Shown here: one piece after another, positions 33,999-42,563 of the stretch
How positions within the stretch are numbered: the stretch's first letter is position 1
How the letters are laid out: each line of letters starts with the position of its first letter
Source of the DNA: a bacterium
GTDB taxonomy: Bacteria > Krumholzibacteriota > Krumholzibacteriia > JACNKJ01
Assembly: GCA_024231955.1 (NCBI GenBank)
Contig: JAAEPZ010001024.1
Coordinates: 186,001-250,000 of the forward strand
Direction of reading: 5' to 3'
DNA length: 64,000 bases
Position numbers and translations under genes: made by a program
The notes under the pieces: generated by a model
Database searches by the model: none
Told to the model about the DNA's origin: nothing
Seen by the model: only the letters and a program-made list of their open reading frames with translations

Positions 33999-35744
33999 CT
34001 ACTTCAGCAGAACAAGTTTCCGACTTTCACTGGAATTCTTGAACTCCAGCCGGGAGAAGTAGACACCGTTGGGCATCTCCAGATCATTGTCGTCGCGACC
34101 ATCCCAAATGATCTCGTAGCGGCTCGATTCCGCCTTCATCTCATCCACCAGCGTTCTGATCACACGCCCGTTGGCGTCGATGATGCGCAGGCGAACATGC
34201 CCCTCCTCCTTCAGCGAGTAGGTAATCACCGTGCCGGGGTTGAAGGGGTTGGGGTAATTCTGACCGAGGTAGGCCACGGGTGCGGGAGCCTCCGCCACCT
34301 CCGTGCCGCCCCCCGTGAGAACGAAGGGGGCCGAGGAGACGACCCAGTTCGTCAGGAAGAGATCATCGGAGAAGGCGACCATGACATAATAGGTTCCGGG
34401 TTGCACCCGGTCGCCCCGCATATCCATCTGATCCCAACTTGACGAGAACCCCTCCTCATGCTCCCAGTAGGTAAGGGCCCAACCCGCCACCGGACAGTAG
34501 ACGGGCATTCCGAACTCATTGGCGATCCACCAGAATTGAGTCGCCCGCATGCCCACTCTGGTGAGTACGCAGTTGGTGTAGGTCAATGAGACGGTCTCAC
34601 CCTCATCATATTCATGATCGTCGGTCTCCACGAATACGCAACCGGCAACGCCATCCGGATCGATCAACTCAAAAGAGAACCGCTCCTGCTCCCGGCTGCG
34701 GTCCTTATCGGAGTCGAGGGTATATCCGAAAACTGCGGTATAGGTGCCACCGGGCACATATTGACCCGCGTCATCAACCTCGTGCCAAGGCCAGGACATG
34801 CTCCCCCCCGGCGGTAGTGACCAGAACGCCTGACAGGCTATGGGGGTGAAGATATTCTCCCCCAGGTCGTTCTCGATATGCCAGGGTCCGTAATCGCTCA
34901 TCACTACGTTTTGCGTGGTCAGATTGTTGACCGTGAGCATCACGACACTCTTCGTGCCGTTGACGACGGGGGTCACGGTCCAGACCACCTCGCCCACCGC
35001 GGGGATGATGGAGATCAGCCGCCGGAACTTGCGGGCAAAACCCGAAAGCTGATCAACGACATCGATCTCGACCTGGTAATCGCCGGGAGAGAGGTTCGCG
35101 CCGGAGGCGTCGATCGGCAGGATCCATTCCAGAGAACCGCCCGGCGGGAGATCGACCGGCATCGGCGTAAGTGGAGGTTCGTAAACGGTGGCTCCCGTCA
35201 TGTCCGTGATGCGCCAGGGGGCCTCGTTTGCGAGTTGATAGGTTGATTCCGACCTGTTGTCCAGGGTCAGAGTGAGCTGTCCTCCGACCTCCACAGGCGA
35301 GTTGTCCACCAGCCAGGCGATATCGCCGAGGATACGCATCCAGGCATAACTGGTGTAGGACTCGCTCGGCTCCTCCACGAACCACCAATTTATGCGACTG
35401 TAGTAATCACCGGGCGGCACCTGCTGGCCCGCATTATTCCGCTGACCCCACTGACCGGGCCAGAAGAACCCCGGCGGCAGTTCGACGGCCCAGCACAGGG
35501 CGACCCCGGGCGAATAGACCAAAGTGCTCATATCCGCTTCGACAATATCCCAGGGCGAGGTATCCGAGATCTGGATGTTCCGCTGGGTCGTGTTCCAGAT
35601 GAACATGGAGATGGGATAGTACATCGGAGCTACGGGAGGCAGATTGAACCAGACAGGTACAGGCTCCATCACCGGATTGGCGTTTCCGGAGCCGGGGATA
35701 AGGAGAAGGGTAACAAGTAGGACAAGTGCAAGTTTGCGCAGCAT
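33999..35744 (-). CDS. Secreted protein with BsuPI-like beta-sandwich repeats and FlgD-like sorting domain
   Basis: 581 residues; AGGGGG precedes the ATG and the signal peptide is LALVLLVTLLLIPGSGNA. Four similar ~110-residue units can be discerned, each with a T(L/V)xN(L/R)(S/T) strand and a PPGxYxxxI/V strand. Examples are LTLTLDNRSESTYQL, VVMLTVNNLTTQNVVM, VSLTYTNCVL paired with VPPGDYYSRINW, LSPGDYQVEIDV, VPGGTYTAVFGY, VQPGTYYVMVAF. This resembles the intracellular proteinase inhibitor (BsuPI) fold seen in many secreted proteins. The C-terminal ~85 residues start at NYPNPFNPGT and end ESRKLVLLK, the T9SS-like domain. The BsuPI assignment is by pattern only; function unknown. Confidence 0.82.
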   Translation of the reverse strand: MLRKLALVLLVTLLLIPGSGNANPVMEPVPVWFNLPPVAPMYYPISMFIWNTTQRNIQISDTSPWDIVEADMSTLVYSPGVALCWAVELPPGFFWPGQWGQRNNAGQQVPPGDYYSRINWWFVEEPSESYTSYAWMRILGDIAWLVDNSPVEVGGQLTLTLDNRSESTYQLANEAPWRITDMTGATVYEPPLTPMPVDLPPGGSLEWILPIDASGANLSPGDYQVEIDVVDQLSGFARKFRRLISIIPAVGEVVWTVTPVVNGTKSVVMLTVNNLTTQNVVMSDYGPWHIENDLGENIFTPIACQAFWSLPPGGSMSWPWHEVDDAGQYVPGGTYTAVFGYTLDSDKDRSREQERFSFELIDPDGVAGCVFVETDDHEYDEGETVSLTYTNCVLTRVGMRATQFWWIANEFGMPVYCPVAGWALTYWEHEEGFSSSWDQMDMRGDRVQPGTYYVMVAFSDDLFLTNWVVSSAPFVLTGGGTEVAEAPAPVAYLGQNYPNPFNPGTVITYSLKEEGHVRLRIIDANGRVIRTLVDEMKAESSRYEIIWDGRDDNDLEMPNGVYFSRLEFKNSSESRKLVLLK

Positions 35745-35950
35745 GCGAACCCCCTGGTTGGGTGGAGATCCGTCCGGAGAACCTGCCCCGTAAGCGGATC
35801 AGGGAGGCAAAGGGTCATGCTAATGATGTCTGCTTCGCGGGTGGATGACCGCTGGACATAATTGTGCCCATACATTGTATCAGTAATGTCATCATAAATG
35901 AAGTCTGAAACCGCTATTTTTCCGGTTTAGACCAATGGGGCAGCCCTCAA

Positions 35951-35984
35951 GAGAAAGCCCCCACAGCGCACACTGTGGGGGCCT
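35951..35984 (-). terminator. Terminator after the aromatic amino acid lyase gene
   Basis: GCCCCCACAG (35957-35966) pairs with CTGTGGGGGC (35973-35982). On the minus strand it is followed by TTTCTC. It lies about 20 bases after the lyase stop codon. Confidence 0.7.
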
Positions 35985-36005
35985 TAATCCGCTCAGTCAG
36001 GACGT

Positions 36006-37535
36006 CTAATAGGTGCTGAGTTCGCCAATCTCGTTTTCAACGGCCTCAAGCATCTCCAGGTTCTGGACCGCATCGAGCATGGCGTTGTGGTCATTGAACA
36101 GGGGGCGGTCGACGTCCAGGAACTCGACGCGCTTACGCACCGCGGCCTTGGCGGCCAGCGTGCCCTTGCCCGGCTTAAACTCGCGGAAGTCCAGCCCCTG
36201 GGCGGCTGCAAAGAACTCGATACCCAGAACACCCCAGGCCACGTCCATGATCTGACGTGTCTTCAGGGCGCTGTTCATCCCCATGGAGACGAAATCCTCC
36301 TGATCGGCGGCGGCGGGAATCGACTGATGGTAGGCCGGTGTCGAGAGGATCTTCTGCTCGACGATCTGCATATCGGCCGTGTACTGGCTCAGCATCAGGC
36401 CGCTGAACATGCCGGCACCCTTGGTCAGGAAGGCGGGCAGGCCGACGCTCAGCGCCGGGTTGGTCAGGCGATTCATCCGCCGTTCGGAGAGCGCGCTGAC
36501 CATGGTGATGGCCCCTCCAAGGGTGTCCAGCGGCAGGCTGACGGGTGTGCCCTGGAAGTTGGCGCCGGTGAGGACAACCTGATCATCCGGCAGGAAGATG
36601 GGATTATCGCAGACGCCGTTGGCCTCGATCTCCAGTTGCTCGCGGGTCCACCGCATCTGATCGCGGGCTGCGCCGACCACCTGCGGCGTCGAACGCATGG
36701 AGTAGGCGTCCTGCACCTTCACCTTCTCCTTGCCGGTGCAGAGATCGGAGCCCTCCACAACCATGCGGATGTTGGCCGCGCTGGTCACCGCGCCCCGGAA
36801 ACCGCGCAGTTCGTGCAGCCGGGTGTCGTAGGGCTTCATGTTGGCCTTCAGAGCTTCCAGCGTCATGGCGGCCGCGATCTCGGCCTGCTTCAGCCAGCGC
36901 TCGGCGTCGAAGAGCGTCAGACAGCCGATGCCGGTGAGGAGCTGCGATCCATTGATGGTCGCCAATCCGTCACGCGCCTTAAGGCCGGGAACGCTGATAC
37001 CCGTCTTTTCGAAGGCCTTCATGGTGGTCATCTTCACGCCCTCATAGAAACACTCCCCCTCGCCCATCATGCAGAGGGCGATCTGGCTCATCGGCGCCAG
37101 GTCGCCGCAAGCGCCCACGGAGCCCTTCTCGCAGACATAGGGGGTCACCTGCTTGTTGAGCATCTCGATGAGGGTCTGGGTTATGATTGAACGGCAGCCG
37201 GAGTGACCCTTGGCGTGGACGTTGATGCGCAAAAGCATGGCGGAACGGACATGGTCCAGCGGAGCGGCTTTACCTATGCCCGCCGCGTGATTGTAGATGA
37301 GGTACTTCTGAAAATCCTTGACCTGATCGTCGTCCAGGACCACTTCGGAAAACTCGCCGATGCCGGTGTTGACGCCGTACATGATCTCGCGAGCTTCAAT
37401 CCGCTCCTCGATGAAGGCGCGGCACTTGTCGATGCGGGCGATGGCTTCGGGGTGAAGTTCGATCTTTTCGCCGTTGCGCGCGACCGCAACGATATCTTCG
37501 ATGGTCAGATCGTAACCGGTGATTAGTGTCGCCAT
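36006..37535 (-). CDS. hutH: Histidine ammonia-lyase-like enzyme with an Ala-Cys-Gly MIO motif
   Basis: 509 residues, the normal HAL length; GGAGG precedes the ATG. Family role: non-oxidative elimination of ammonia from histidine to urocanate, using an MIO group formed autocatalytically from Ala-Ser-Gly. Here residues 142-144 are Ala-Cys-Gly (in GSVGACGDLAP; codon TGC on the minus strand), with Cys exactly at the Ser143 position. Other catalytic features are present: Tyr53 in MYGVNTGIG, His83 in NHAAGIG, and QEDFVSMG near the C-terminus. His83 and the Glu of QED favour histidine as substrate, but no other hut gene is nearby, so tyrosine lyase or aminomutase activity is not excluded. From studies of Pseudomonas HAL, a Ser143-to-Cys change still allows MIO formation, so this enzyme may be active. 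Confidence 0.88.
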   Translation of the reverse strand: MATLITGYDLTIEDIVAVARNGEKIELHPEAIARIDKCRAFIEERIEAREIMYGVNTGIGEFSEVVLDDDQVKDFQKYLIYNHAAGIGKAAPLDHVRSAMLLRINVHAKGHSGCRSIITQTLIEMLNKQVTPYVCEKGSVGACGDLAPMSQIALCMMGEGECFYEGVKMTTMKAFEKTGISVPGLKARDGLATINGSQLLTGIGCLTLFDAERWLKQAEIAAAMTLEALKANMKPYDTRLHELRGFRGAVTSAANIRMVVEGSDLCTGKEKVKVQDAYSMRSTPQVVGAARDQMRWTREQLEIEANGVCDNPIFLPDDQVVLTGANFQGTPVSLPLDTLGGAITMVSALSERRMNRLTNPALSVGLPAFLTKGAGMFSGLMLSQYTADMQIVEQKILSTPAYHQSIPAAADQEDFVSMGMNSALKTRQIMDVAWGVLGIEFFAAAQGLDFREFKPGKGTLAAKAAVRKRVEFLDVDRPLFNDHNAMLDAVQNLEMLEAVENEIGELSTY

Positions 37536-37761
37536 TGGGGTACCTCCGAAATGGCCCGGCAGACGCTGCCGGACTGCGTCATCAAGTCGGGTTCATCGCG
37601 CCCACCCACCCCGCAGCAACCGGAGGTACCGGTCCGCGAATTGACAAGGTGCTTAAATCCTGGCAGGGAGTCAAGACGCCGCCCAAAGTATGAAGACAGA
37701 TCCGCTCGACATATCTATACTTCCGTGAAGACGTAATACCCGATTCAGGAATGGGGGGATT

Positions 37762-38640
37762 ATGCGGGAGATAGCCCTGATAGGTTGCGACAGGAGAGTC
37801 GGAACCACCACGTTGACGTTGGCCCTGGCACAGCTACAGCAACCGTTGGTGCTGGCCGATTGTGATTGTGATCGACCCGATCTTGATCTTCTTCTCCCGG
37901 GCCACGGAGAGGATGCTCGCCGGGATTTCTTCGCAGACAAGCTGCCCGCAATCAATTTCGCCCGGTGCGACAACTGCGGGCTCTGCTACCAGTCCTGCAA
38001 TCGCGAAGCGATCCTCATGATCGGTCAGTACCCCGACATCAATCCGGCCGCCTGTGACAGTTGTCAGGTTTGCGGCCTGGTCTGCCCGACGGGGGCCATC
38101 ACCTTCCGTCCGCAGGAGTTCGGCACCTGGTTTCAGCGTGAAATCGATCTGGGGGCTTTGCTGTTCGCGCGTCGCGGGTTCTGTCAGGAGAACGGCGGAC
38201 GCTTGTCCGCCAAATTGCGCAGCGAGGGGGTTCAGCTCGCCCACGAGCGCAACCTTGATCTGGTTCTGATGAAGGGACCGCCCGGCATCCATTTCCACAT
38301 GCACCCAATTCTGGACCAACTCGATTGTGCCGTGCTTGTCGCCACACCGGACAAATACGGAAAGCAGCGGCTGGATATGCAGATCGATCTCTGCCTCGAT
38401 ATGAATGTGCCCGTCGCGGTGCTGATCAACCGTAGCGGAATCGAAACGACACTCGCCATGAAGCTCGAGGAGCATTGCCGGGAAGCCGGTGCCATTCTCG
38501 CCGCTCAACTGCCCAATGTCCCCGCTCTGCTCGACCCGGAACCTCCCCGGCCGGAGGAGATCCCCGAGCTGGTCACCGCTCTGGAATCATTCTGGGCACA
38601 ACTGCTCGAGTTGACTGCAACAGAAGCGCCCCGGACCTGA
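37762..38640 (+). CDS. MinD/Mrp-like P-loop protein with inserted 2x[4Fe-4S] ferredoxin domain and degenerate Walker A
   Basis: 292 residues, cytoplasmic. The overall order (N-terminal P-loop strand, ferredoxin insert at ~65-115, then MinD-type core) matches the CobQ/MinD-like iron-sulfur ATPases often encoded in pairs with nitrogenase-cofactor-like or NifB/DUF134 genes. Two clusters are predicted: CDNCGLCYQSC and CDSCQVCGLVC. The Walker A motif, normally KGGxGKTT, reads DRRVGTTT, so both signature lysines are missing (Thr15 replaces the phosphate-binding Lys). The switch-like segments DCDCDRPDLDLLLPG and MKGPPGIHF remain. It either binds nucleotide differently or has become a redox/scaffold protein. 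It faces a polyferredoxin gene convergently, 34 bp away; a shared electron-transfer role is possible. Confidence 0.85.
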   Translation: MREIALIGCDRRVGTTTLTLALAQLQQPLVLADCDCDRPDLDLLLPGHGEDARRDFFADKLPAINFARCDNCGLCYQSCNREAILMIGQYPDINPAACDSCQVCGLVCPTGAITFRPQEFGTWFQREIDLGALLFARRGFCQENGGRLSAKLRSEGVQLAHERNLDLVLMKGPPGIHFHMHPILDQLDCAVLVATPDKYGKQRLDMQIDLCLDMNVPVAVLINRSGIETTLAMKLEEHCREAGAILAAQLPNVPALLDPEPPRPEEIPELVTALESFWAQLLELTATEAPRT

Positions 38641-38674
38641 GCCCGGGGCGCAATACTCTCACAGCAGACGATAT

Positions 38675-39517
38675 TTACACCCGCTTACCTCTGCCGAAAC
38701 TGATGGCGTCTTTAGGGCAGGTGTCCAGGCAATCGCCACATCCGTGACAATCGGGAATCCGCTTCGCGCCCTCCACCAGCTTGGGCATGGCCTGGCAATC
38801 CGTCCGCCTGATGCAGCGACCGCAGTTGTCGCAGGCATCACTCACCCGGATCCGGCCGAAACTGAAGCGTTCAAAGAGCCAGGTGATCAGACCCAGCGGA
38901 CAGATAAACGAACAGAACGGTCTGTAGATGAACAGCGCCGCCAGCAACACTGCGGCGGTCGGTCCCCAGACCGTCGGCGAACCGAGGTTGCTCCAGTGCA
39001 ACAGCTCGAAAGGGTTGAAGTGGTCGTAGATGATCGTCTTGCCGACGATGACCCCAACCAGAAAGAGCAGGAAGAGCAGTGTGCGAATCGTGTTGGTGAC
39101 ATTGAAGGACACCCGGAACCGTTTAAGACCGGGAATCTTGCCGATCAACTCCTGCAGGGCACCGATCGGACAAACCCAACCGCAGAACGCCTTGCCGCCG
39201 ATGAGGGTGAAAACGATGGCGGTCAGGAGCAGCATCAGCTGAGGTATGGCAATCTTGTGGTAGAGAATCGGGATGGCGATCCCCTTGGACGTGGCGCACA
39301 TCGGGCTGGGGTGCAACCCAAATGGACGCTGGAACCAGTGGATAAAAATGCCGAGCACTCCACCAAAGAGGAGCAGGGACAGCACCTGCATCGCGATCCG
39401 CGACGAGCGCATGCCACGATTGCGCAGCAGCAGAACCCAACCGGTCAGGGCAAACAATATGAAGAACAGGTACTTGAGACTAAACAGCACTCTGCCGACC
39501 AACGACCAGTCAATCAC
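38675..39517 (-). CDS. NapH/CcoG-like polyferredoxin membrane protein
   Basis: 280 residues from a GTG start with GGAGG upstream. Four to five transmembrane helices are visible (LFSLKYLFFILFALTGWVLLL, VLSLLLFGGVLGIFIHWF, LMLLLTAIVFTLIGG, TLLFLLFLVGVIVG, AAVLLAALFIY). Two membrane-associated Cys motifs of the Fer4_5 type are present (CGWVCPIGALQ; CSFICPLG). A C-terminal pair of [4Fe-4S] sites follows: CDNCGRCIRRTDC and CHGCGDCLDTCPKDAI. Such proteins move electrons between quinol and soluble or periplasmic partners. No nap, nos or cco genes are adjacent, so the partner is unknown; the convergent ferredoxin/MinD-like gene is the nearest redox protein. Confidence 0.9.
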   Translation of the reverse strand: MIDWSLVGRVLFSLKYLFFILFALTGWVLLLRNRGMRSSRIAMQVLSLLLFGGVLGIFIHWFQRPFGLHPSPMCATSKGIAIPILYHKIAIPQLMLLLTAIVFTLIGGKAFCGWVCPIGALQELIGKIPGLKRFRVSFNVTNTIRTLLFLLFLVGVIVGKTIIYDHFNPFELLHWSNLGSPTVWGPTAAVLLAALFIYRPFCSFICPLGLITWLFERFSFGRIRVSDACDNCGRCIRRTDCQAMPKLVEGAKRIPDCHGCGDCLDTCPKDAISFGRGKRV

Positions 39518-39803
39518 GACTCTTACCTCCGGGGTTGAACTTCAGGTTGCCGAATTGTACTCAAACACTGGTCGCTCATCAACATCCATCCAATGCACGT
39601 AACGGTAAACCGGTCATCGATTTGCCCTGATCCTGTCCTGAACCGACCCTGGATGCAATACGAGACAACCCTCAGTATATAGCCAGTTAAGAGAAGCCGA
39701 AACACTCACCCTCTTGCTGCTCGACTCGCTATACAGAAACTTCACAGGCGCCAATCTTCTGCAATAATTTTGAGACTTCCAATGGCTATACATTGGAAAT
39801 TTG
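39518..39803. other. Intergenic region upstream of the first small secreted paralogue
   Basis: About 290 bp, AT-rich towards its right end. Apart from promoters for the flanking genes nothing is recognised here. Confidence 0.4.
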
Positions 39804-39833
39804 TTGCTATTACATGACGTAATGAGGTATAGT
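39804..39833 (+). promoter_or_regulatory. Promoter of small secreted paralogue 1
   Basis: TTGCTA (39804-39809), 18-bp spacer, TATAGT (39828-39833). The same layout recurs before the second and third paralogues. It predicts a ~114-nt 5' leader. Confidence 0.65.
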
Positions 39834-39953
39834 TGCGCAAGTCAGGAACACTTGTGAATAGCTCTCACAATATCATTCCGGGTGCCTTGGCCTTGCTTCG
39901 CAACAGTAATGATATGCGCTAATGCATTACCTTTATCCCCTTTGGAGATCACC

Positions 39954-40481
39954 ATGAAAAAACTGTTTTTGATCCTCGCTCTCGTTGCCATCTGTGCGAC
40001 CCCCGCCCTGGCCGACCGCTCGATGGCCGGCGGAACATGTGTCCTGAACAGCCCGACCACGGTTACCCCGGGTTCGACTGTCACTTTTGAATTCGACATC
40101 TTCAATGGCAGCGCTGACGCAGAGTGGACCGCCGATGTCGTTTTCACTTTCCCCGCCTGCTGCGAAGTTGTCAGTGGCTACTACGATGACTCCATGCATG
40201 CCGGTGGCCTCTGTGCATTCACCTTCGAAGGCGCAGGCACCAACGTCGCCTCCTTCCTTGATGGCGACGAAGGCTATGGCGAGATCTATGGTAACGACCA
40301 CGTCTATTTCTATGTCGAAGTTACCGTGAACTGCACCGATGGCATCGAGTTGATTCACTGGTTCCAGCAGGGTGACATCTATGGTGACGAGCCTCACTTC
40401 GTCGAAGGCGATGTTGAGTTCACAGTCGGCACCACTGCCGCCGATATCAGCACTTTCTCCAATGTGAAGTCCCTGTACTAG
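39954..40481 (+). CDS. Small secreted protein 1 with short C-terminal VKSLY tail
   Basis: 175 residues from ATG 39954, with GGAG nine bases upstream and a clean signal peptide (LFLILALVAICATPALA). The mature part is a single beta-sandwich-like domain of CARDB/DUF11 style (VTPGSTVTFEFDIFNG, ADVVFTFPACCEVVSG, HVYFYVEVTVNCTDG) with five cysteines that could form disulfides. It is acidic. The last ten residues, STFSNVKSLY, recur in three other secreted proteins of this window. It is a tandem paralogue of the gene at 40951 (about 85% identical by eye). Function unknown; high-level secretion is suggested by strong individual promoters. Confidence 0.85.
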   Translation: MKKLFLILALVAICATPALADRSMAGGTCVLNSPTTVTPGSTVTFEFDIFNGSADAEWTADVVFTFPACCEVVSGYYDDSMHAGGLCAFTFEGAGTNVASFLDGDEGYGEIYGNDHVYFYVEVTVNCTDGIELIHWFQQGDIYGDEPHFVEGDVEFTVGTTAADISTFSNVKSLY

Positions 40482-40512
40482 TCACAATTGGTCTTAAGTG
40501 GTTTATGCGAAG

Positions 40513-40538
40513 AGGGCTCCGGTAACGGAGCCCTTTTC
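40513..40538 (+). terminator. Terminator after small secreted paralogue 1
   Basis: AGGGCTCCG (40513-40521), loop GTAA, CGGAGCCCT (40526-40534), then TTT. It matches the hairpin after paralogue 2 almost base for base. Confidence 0.9.
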
Positions 40539-40798
40539 CTTATCCCCAAGACACCCGGAGCATGATTATCATATCATCCATAGATATATCCTCTTCCGGC
40601 TGGATACCGGAGTTCCACCTGCAAGAGGGATCTGGACCCAGGATATAAGTGCTATTTCACATAAATTACACCCGTAACGATATAGGGCGAGCAACCCCAA
40701 TGCGTAACATATGCATGACTATAGGCGGGTGAAATGGTGATATTTCGAGCTTTGGTTCTAGAATTTGAAATATATGCTCACCCAATAATGGATTTTTG
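40539..40798. other. Intergenic spacer between paralogues 1 and 2
   Basis: AT-rich spacer of about 260 bp without a gene. It begins after the first terminator and ends at the second promoter. Nothing else recognised. Confidence 0.4.
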
Positions 40799-40828
40799 TT
40801 GATATTGTTCGACACTCTGAGATATAGT
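40799..40828 (+). promoter_or_regulatory. Promoter of small secreted paralogue 2
   Basis: TTGATA (40799-40804), 18-bp spacer, TATAGT (40823-40828), giving a leader of about 116 nt. Confidence 0.65.
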
Positions 40829-40950
40829 TAACCCGATTGAGGATACTCTGGCAACTCGGGATCGTCATCTCTCCATGTGTTATGGCGCTCCCCACAATAG
40901 TAATGTTGTGCATATCTTATGCATTGTTCTGACTTCCTAGGGAGAACATC

Positions 40951-41478
40951 ATGAAGAAACTGTTTTTGATCCTCGCTCTCGTTGCAATCTGTGTGACCCC
41001 CGCCCTGGCTGATCGTTCGATGGCTGGCGGCACCTGTACCCTGATCGGTCCGACGAACGTCACACCCGGTTCCACCGTTACTTTCGAGTTCGACATCTAC
41101 AATGGTAGCGTTGACACCGAGTGGACCGCCAATGTCATTTTCACTTTCCCCGCCTGCTGCGAAGTTGTCAGTGGCTACTACGATGACTCCATGCATGTCG
41201 GTGGCCTCTGTGCATTCAACTTCAGTGGCGCTGGCACCAACGTCGCCTCCTTCCTGGATGGGGATGAGGGTTGGGGTGAGATCTATGGTGACGACCACGT
41301 CTTTTTCTATGTCGAAGTTACCGTGAACTGCACCGATGGCGTCGAGTTGATCCACTGGCTCCAAGAGGGTGATGTCTATGGTGACGAGCCTCACTTCGTC
41401 GAAGGCGATGTTGAGTTCGTCGTTGGCTCCACAGCTGCGGAAGCCAGCACCTTCTCCAGTGTGAAGGCCCTGTACTAG
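40951..41478 (+). CDS. Small secreted protein 2 (tandem paralogue) with VKALY tail
   Basis: 175 residues; AGGGAG precedes the ATG and the signal peptide is almost identical to that of paralogue 1. The five cysteines, the FPACCEVVSGYYDD segment and the glycine-rich EGWGEIYGDDHVFFY strand are conserved with paralogue 1. Differences cluster in solvent-exposed positions. It ends STFSSVKALY. Each copy has its own promoter and terminator, so the whole transcription unit was duplicated. Function unknown. Confidence 0.85.
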   Translation: MKKLFLILALVAICVTPALADRSMAGGTCTLIGPTNVTPGSTVTFEFDIYNGSVDTEWTANVIFTFPACCEVVSGYYDDSMHVGGLCAFNFSGAGTNVASFLDGDEGWGEIYGDDHVFFYVEVTVNCTDGVELIHWLQEGDVYGDEPHFVEGDVEFVVGSTAAEASTFSSVKALY

Positions 41479-41511
41479 TCACAACTAGTCCAGAGAATTG
41501 TGTAGAAAGAC

Positions 41512-41538
41512 AAGGGCTCCGGCAACGGAGCCCTTTTT
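41512..41538 (+). terminator. Terminator after small secreted paralogue 2
   Basis: AAGGGCTCCG (41512-41521), loop GCAA, CGGAGCCCTT (41526-41535), then TTT. Confidence 0.92.
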
Positions 41539-41827
41539 CATGCAACTTGTCAATATTACGCATTTCTTGAATACAAGACGTTCAACCCCTGTTGACCAAA
41601 CAGATCACAGAACCTCAATCCTGCCTCTAAGTGACCAATTGATATCATTGTACGTCTGACGTAACCATTAACCTCAAGAGATGTTGCTAAAGACCGAAAC
41701 ACAAATGTCACATTAACAACAGAATATTATGCTGCGGCAACGGACAACTTCACCATTCAGTAACATCTTGCGGCACTTCACCTTGCCCTATTCACCTATA
41801 GAATCAATAAAATACGTGGCAGTTAAT
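41539..41827. other. Intergenic spacer between paralogues 2 and 3
   Basis: AT-rich, about 290 bp, no gene or structured element recognised. Confidence 0.4.
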
Positions 41828-41857
41828 TTGACTTAGCGGTTTTCAATCGGATATAAT
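41828..41857 (+). promoter_or_regulatory. Promoter of small secreted paralogue 3
   Basis: TTGACT (41828-41833), 18-bp spacer, TATAAT (41852-41857). The leader is about 107 nt. CTCAGGCAACTCG at 41912-41924 in this leader closely matches CTCTGGCAACTCG at 40846-40858 in the leader of paralogue 2. Confidence 0.7.
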
Positions 41858-41970
41858 TAGCAAGTGGCTAAATGTAACCCCTGACTTACTGGGCCACACT
41901 TCATCGGGATGCTCAGGCAACTCGATCTCCGCCACCACCGAATTTGAATGAGTCGATTGAGAGGATCAAC

Positions 41971-42486
41971 ATGCGTAAACTACTACTAACTCTCTGCCTT
42001 TCGCTGCTTATCGCGGCGCCTGCTATGGCGAGCATGGACGGAGGTACGTCTTCGATAGTCGCTCCCGTCAGCGCCAACCCGGGTGACACGGTTACTTTTG
42101 AATTCCGCATTGACAACGGAAGCGTCGATGGAGAATTCACCAACGTCGTCGTTCTTCGTTTCCCCGAAACCATCAACATCAGTGAAGCCTGGTACGATGA
42201 TGGCGAGAACGTTTGGGATTTCGATGTCGAAATCGCGGGCGAATTCAGCAACACCGCCTACTTCCGCAATGAGGTCGGGCAGATGGCTCCCGGCACCGGC
42301 GGGTCATTCTACGCTCTGGCCCACATCAGGCCCAACATGAGCTGCGAAGAGTTCGAGATTCGCGTCAAACAGTATGGTGACCGCAGCGGCGCTCCTCAGC
42401 ACTGGATTGGCAACCATCTCGATTTCGTGCTCTGCTGGCTGCCAGCCGCAGAGAAAACCTGGTCTTCGGTCAAGAGCCTGTACTAG
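41971..42486 (+). CDS. Small secreted protein 3 (divergent paralogue) with VKSLY tail
   Basis: 171 residues from ATG 41971 with GAGAGGA upstream and signal peptide LLLTLCLSLLIAAPAMA. It shares the domain layout of paralogues 1 and 2 (SANPGDTVTFEFRIDNGSVDGEFTN-type strands, FP after the second strand, SFYALAHIRPNMSCEE) but most cysteines are lost; only two remain in the mature part. It ends KTWSSVKSLY. More distant than copies 1 and 2, so an older duplication. Function unknown. Confidence 0.82.
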   Translation: MRKLLLTLCLSLLIAAPAMASMDGGTSSIVAPVSANPGDTVTFEFRIDNGSVDGEFTNVVVLRFPETINISEAWYDDGENVWDFDVEIAGEFSNTAYFRNEVGQMAPGTGGSFYALAHIRPNMSCEEFEIRVKQYGDRSGAPQHWIGNHLDFVLCWLPAAEKTWSSVKSLY

Positions 42487-42516
42487 AGCCCGACCATCAG
42501 ATCTGATCAAAGTAAA

Positions 42517-42541
42517 GCCCGCACCGGAAGGTGCGGGCTTC
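42517..42541 (+). terminator. Terminator after small secreted paralogue 3
   Basis: GCCCGCACC (42517-42525), loop GGAA, GGTGCGGGC (42530-42538), then TTCTTG. Confidence 0.82.
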
Positions 42542-42563
42542 TTGTATTGCGCTGATGTCAGGG

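Noticed and set aside
41639..41827. CRISPR array, tRNA or rRNA in the AT-rich spacers around the small secreted genes
   Set aside because: No regularly spaced repeats, cloverleaf or rRNA-like sequence seen on either strand.
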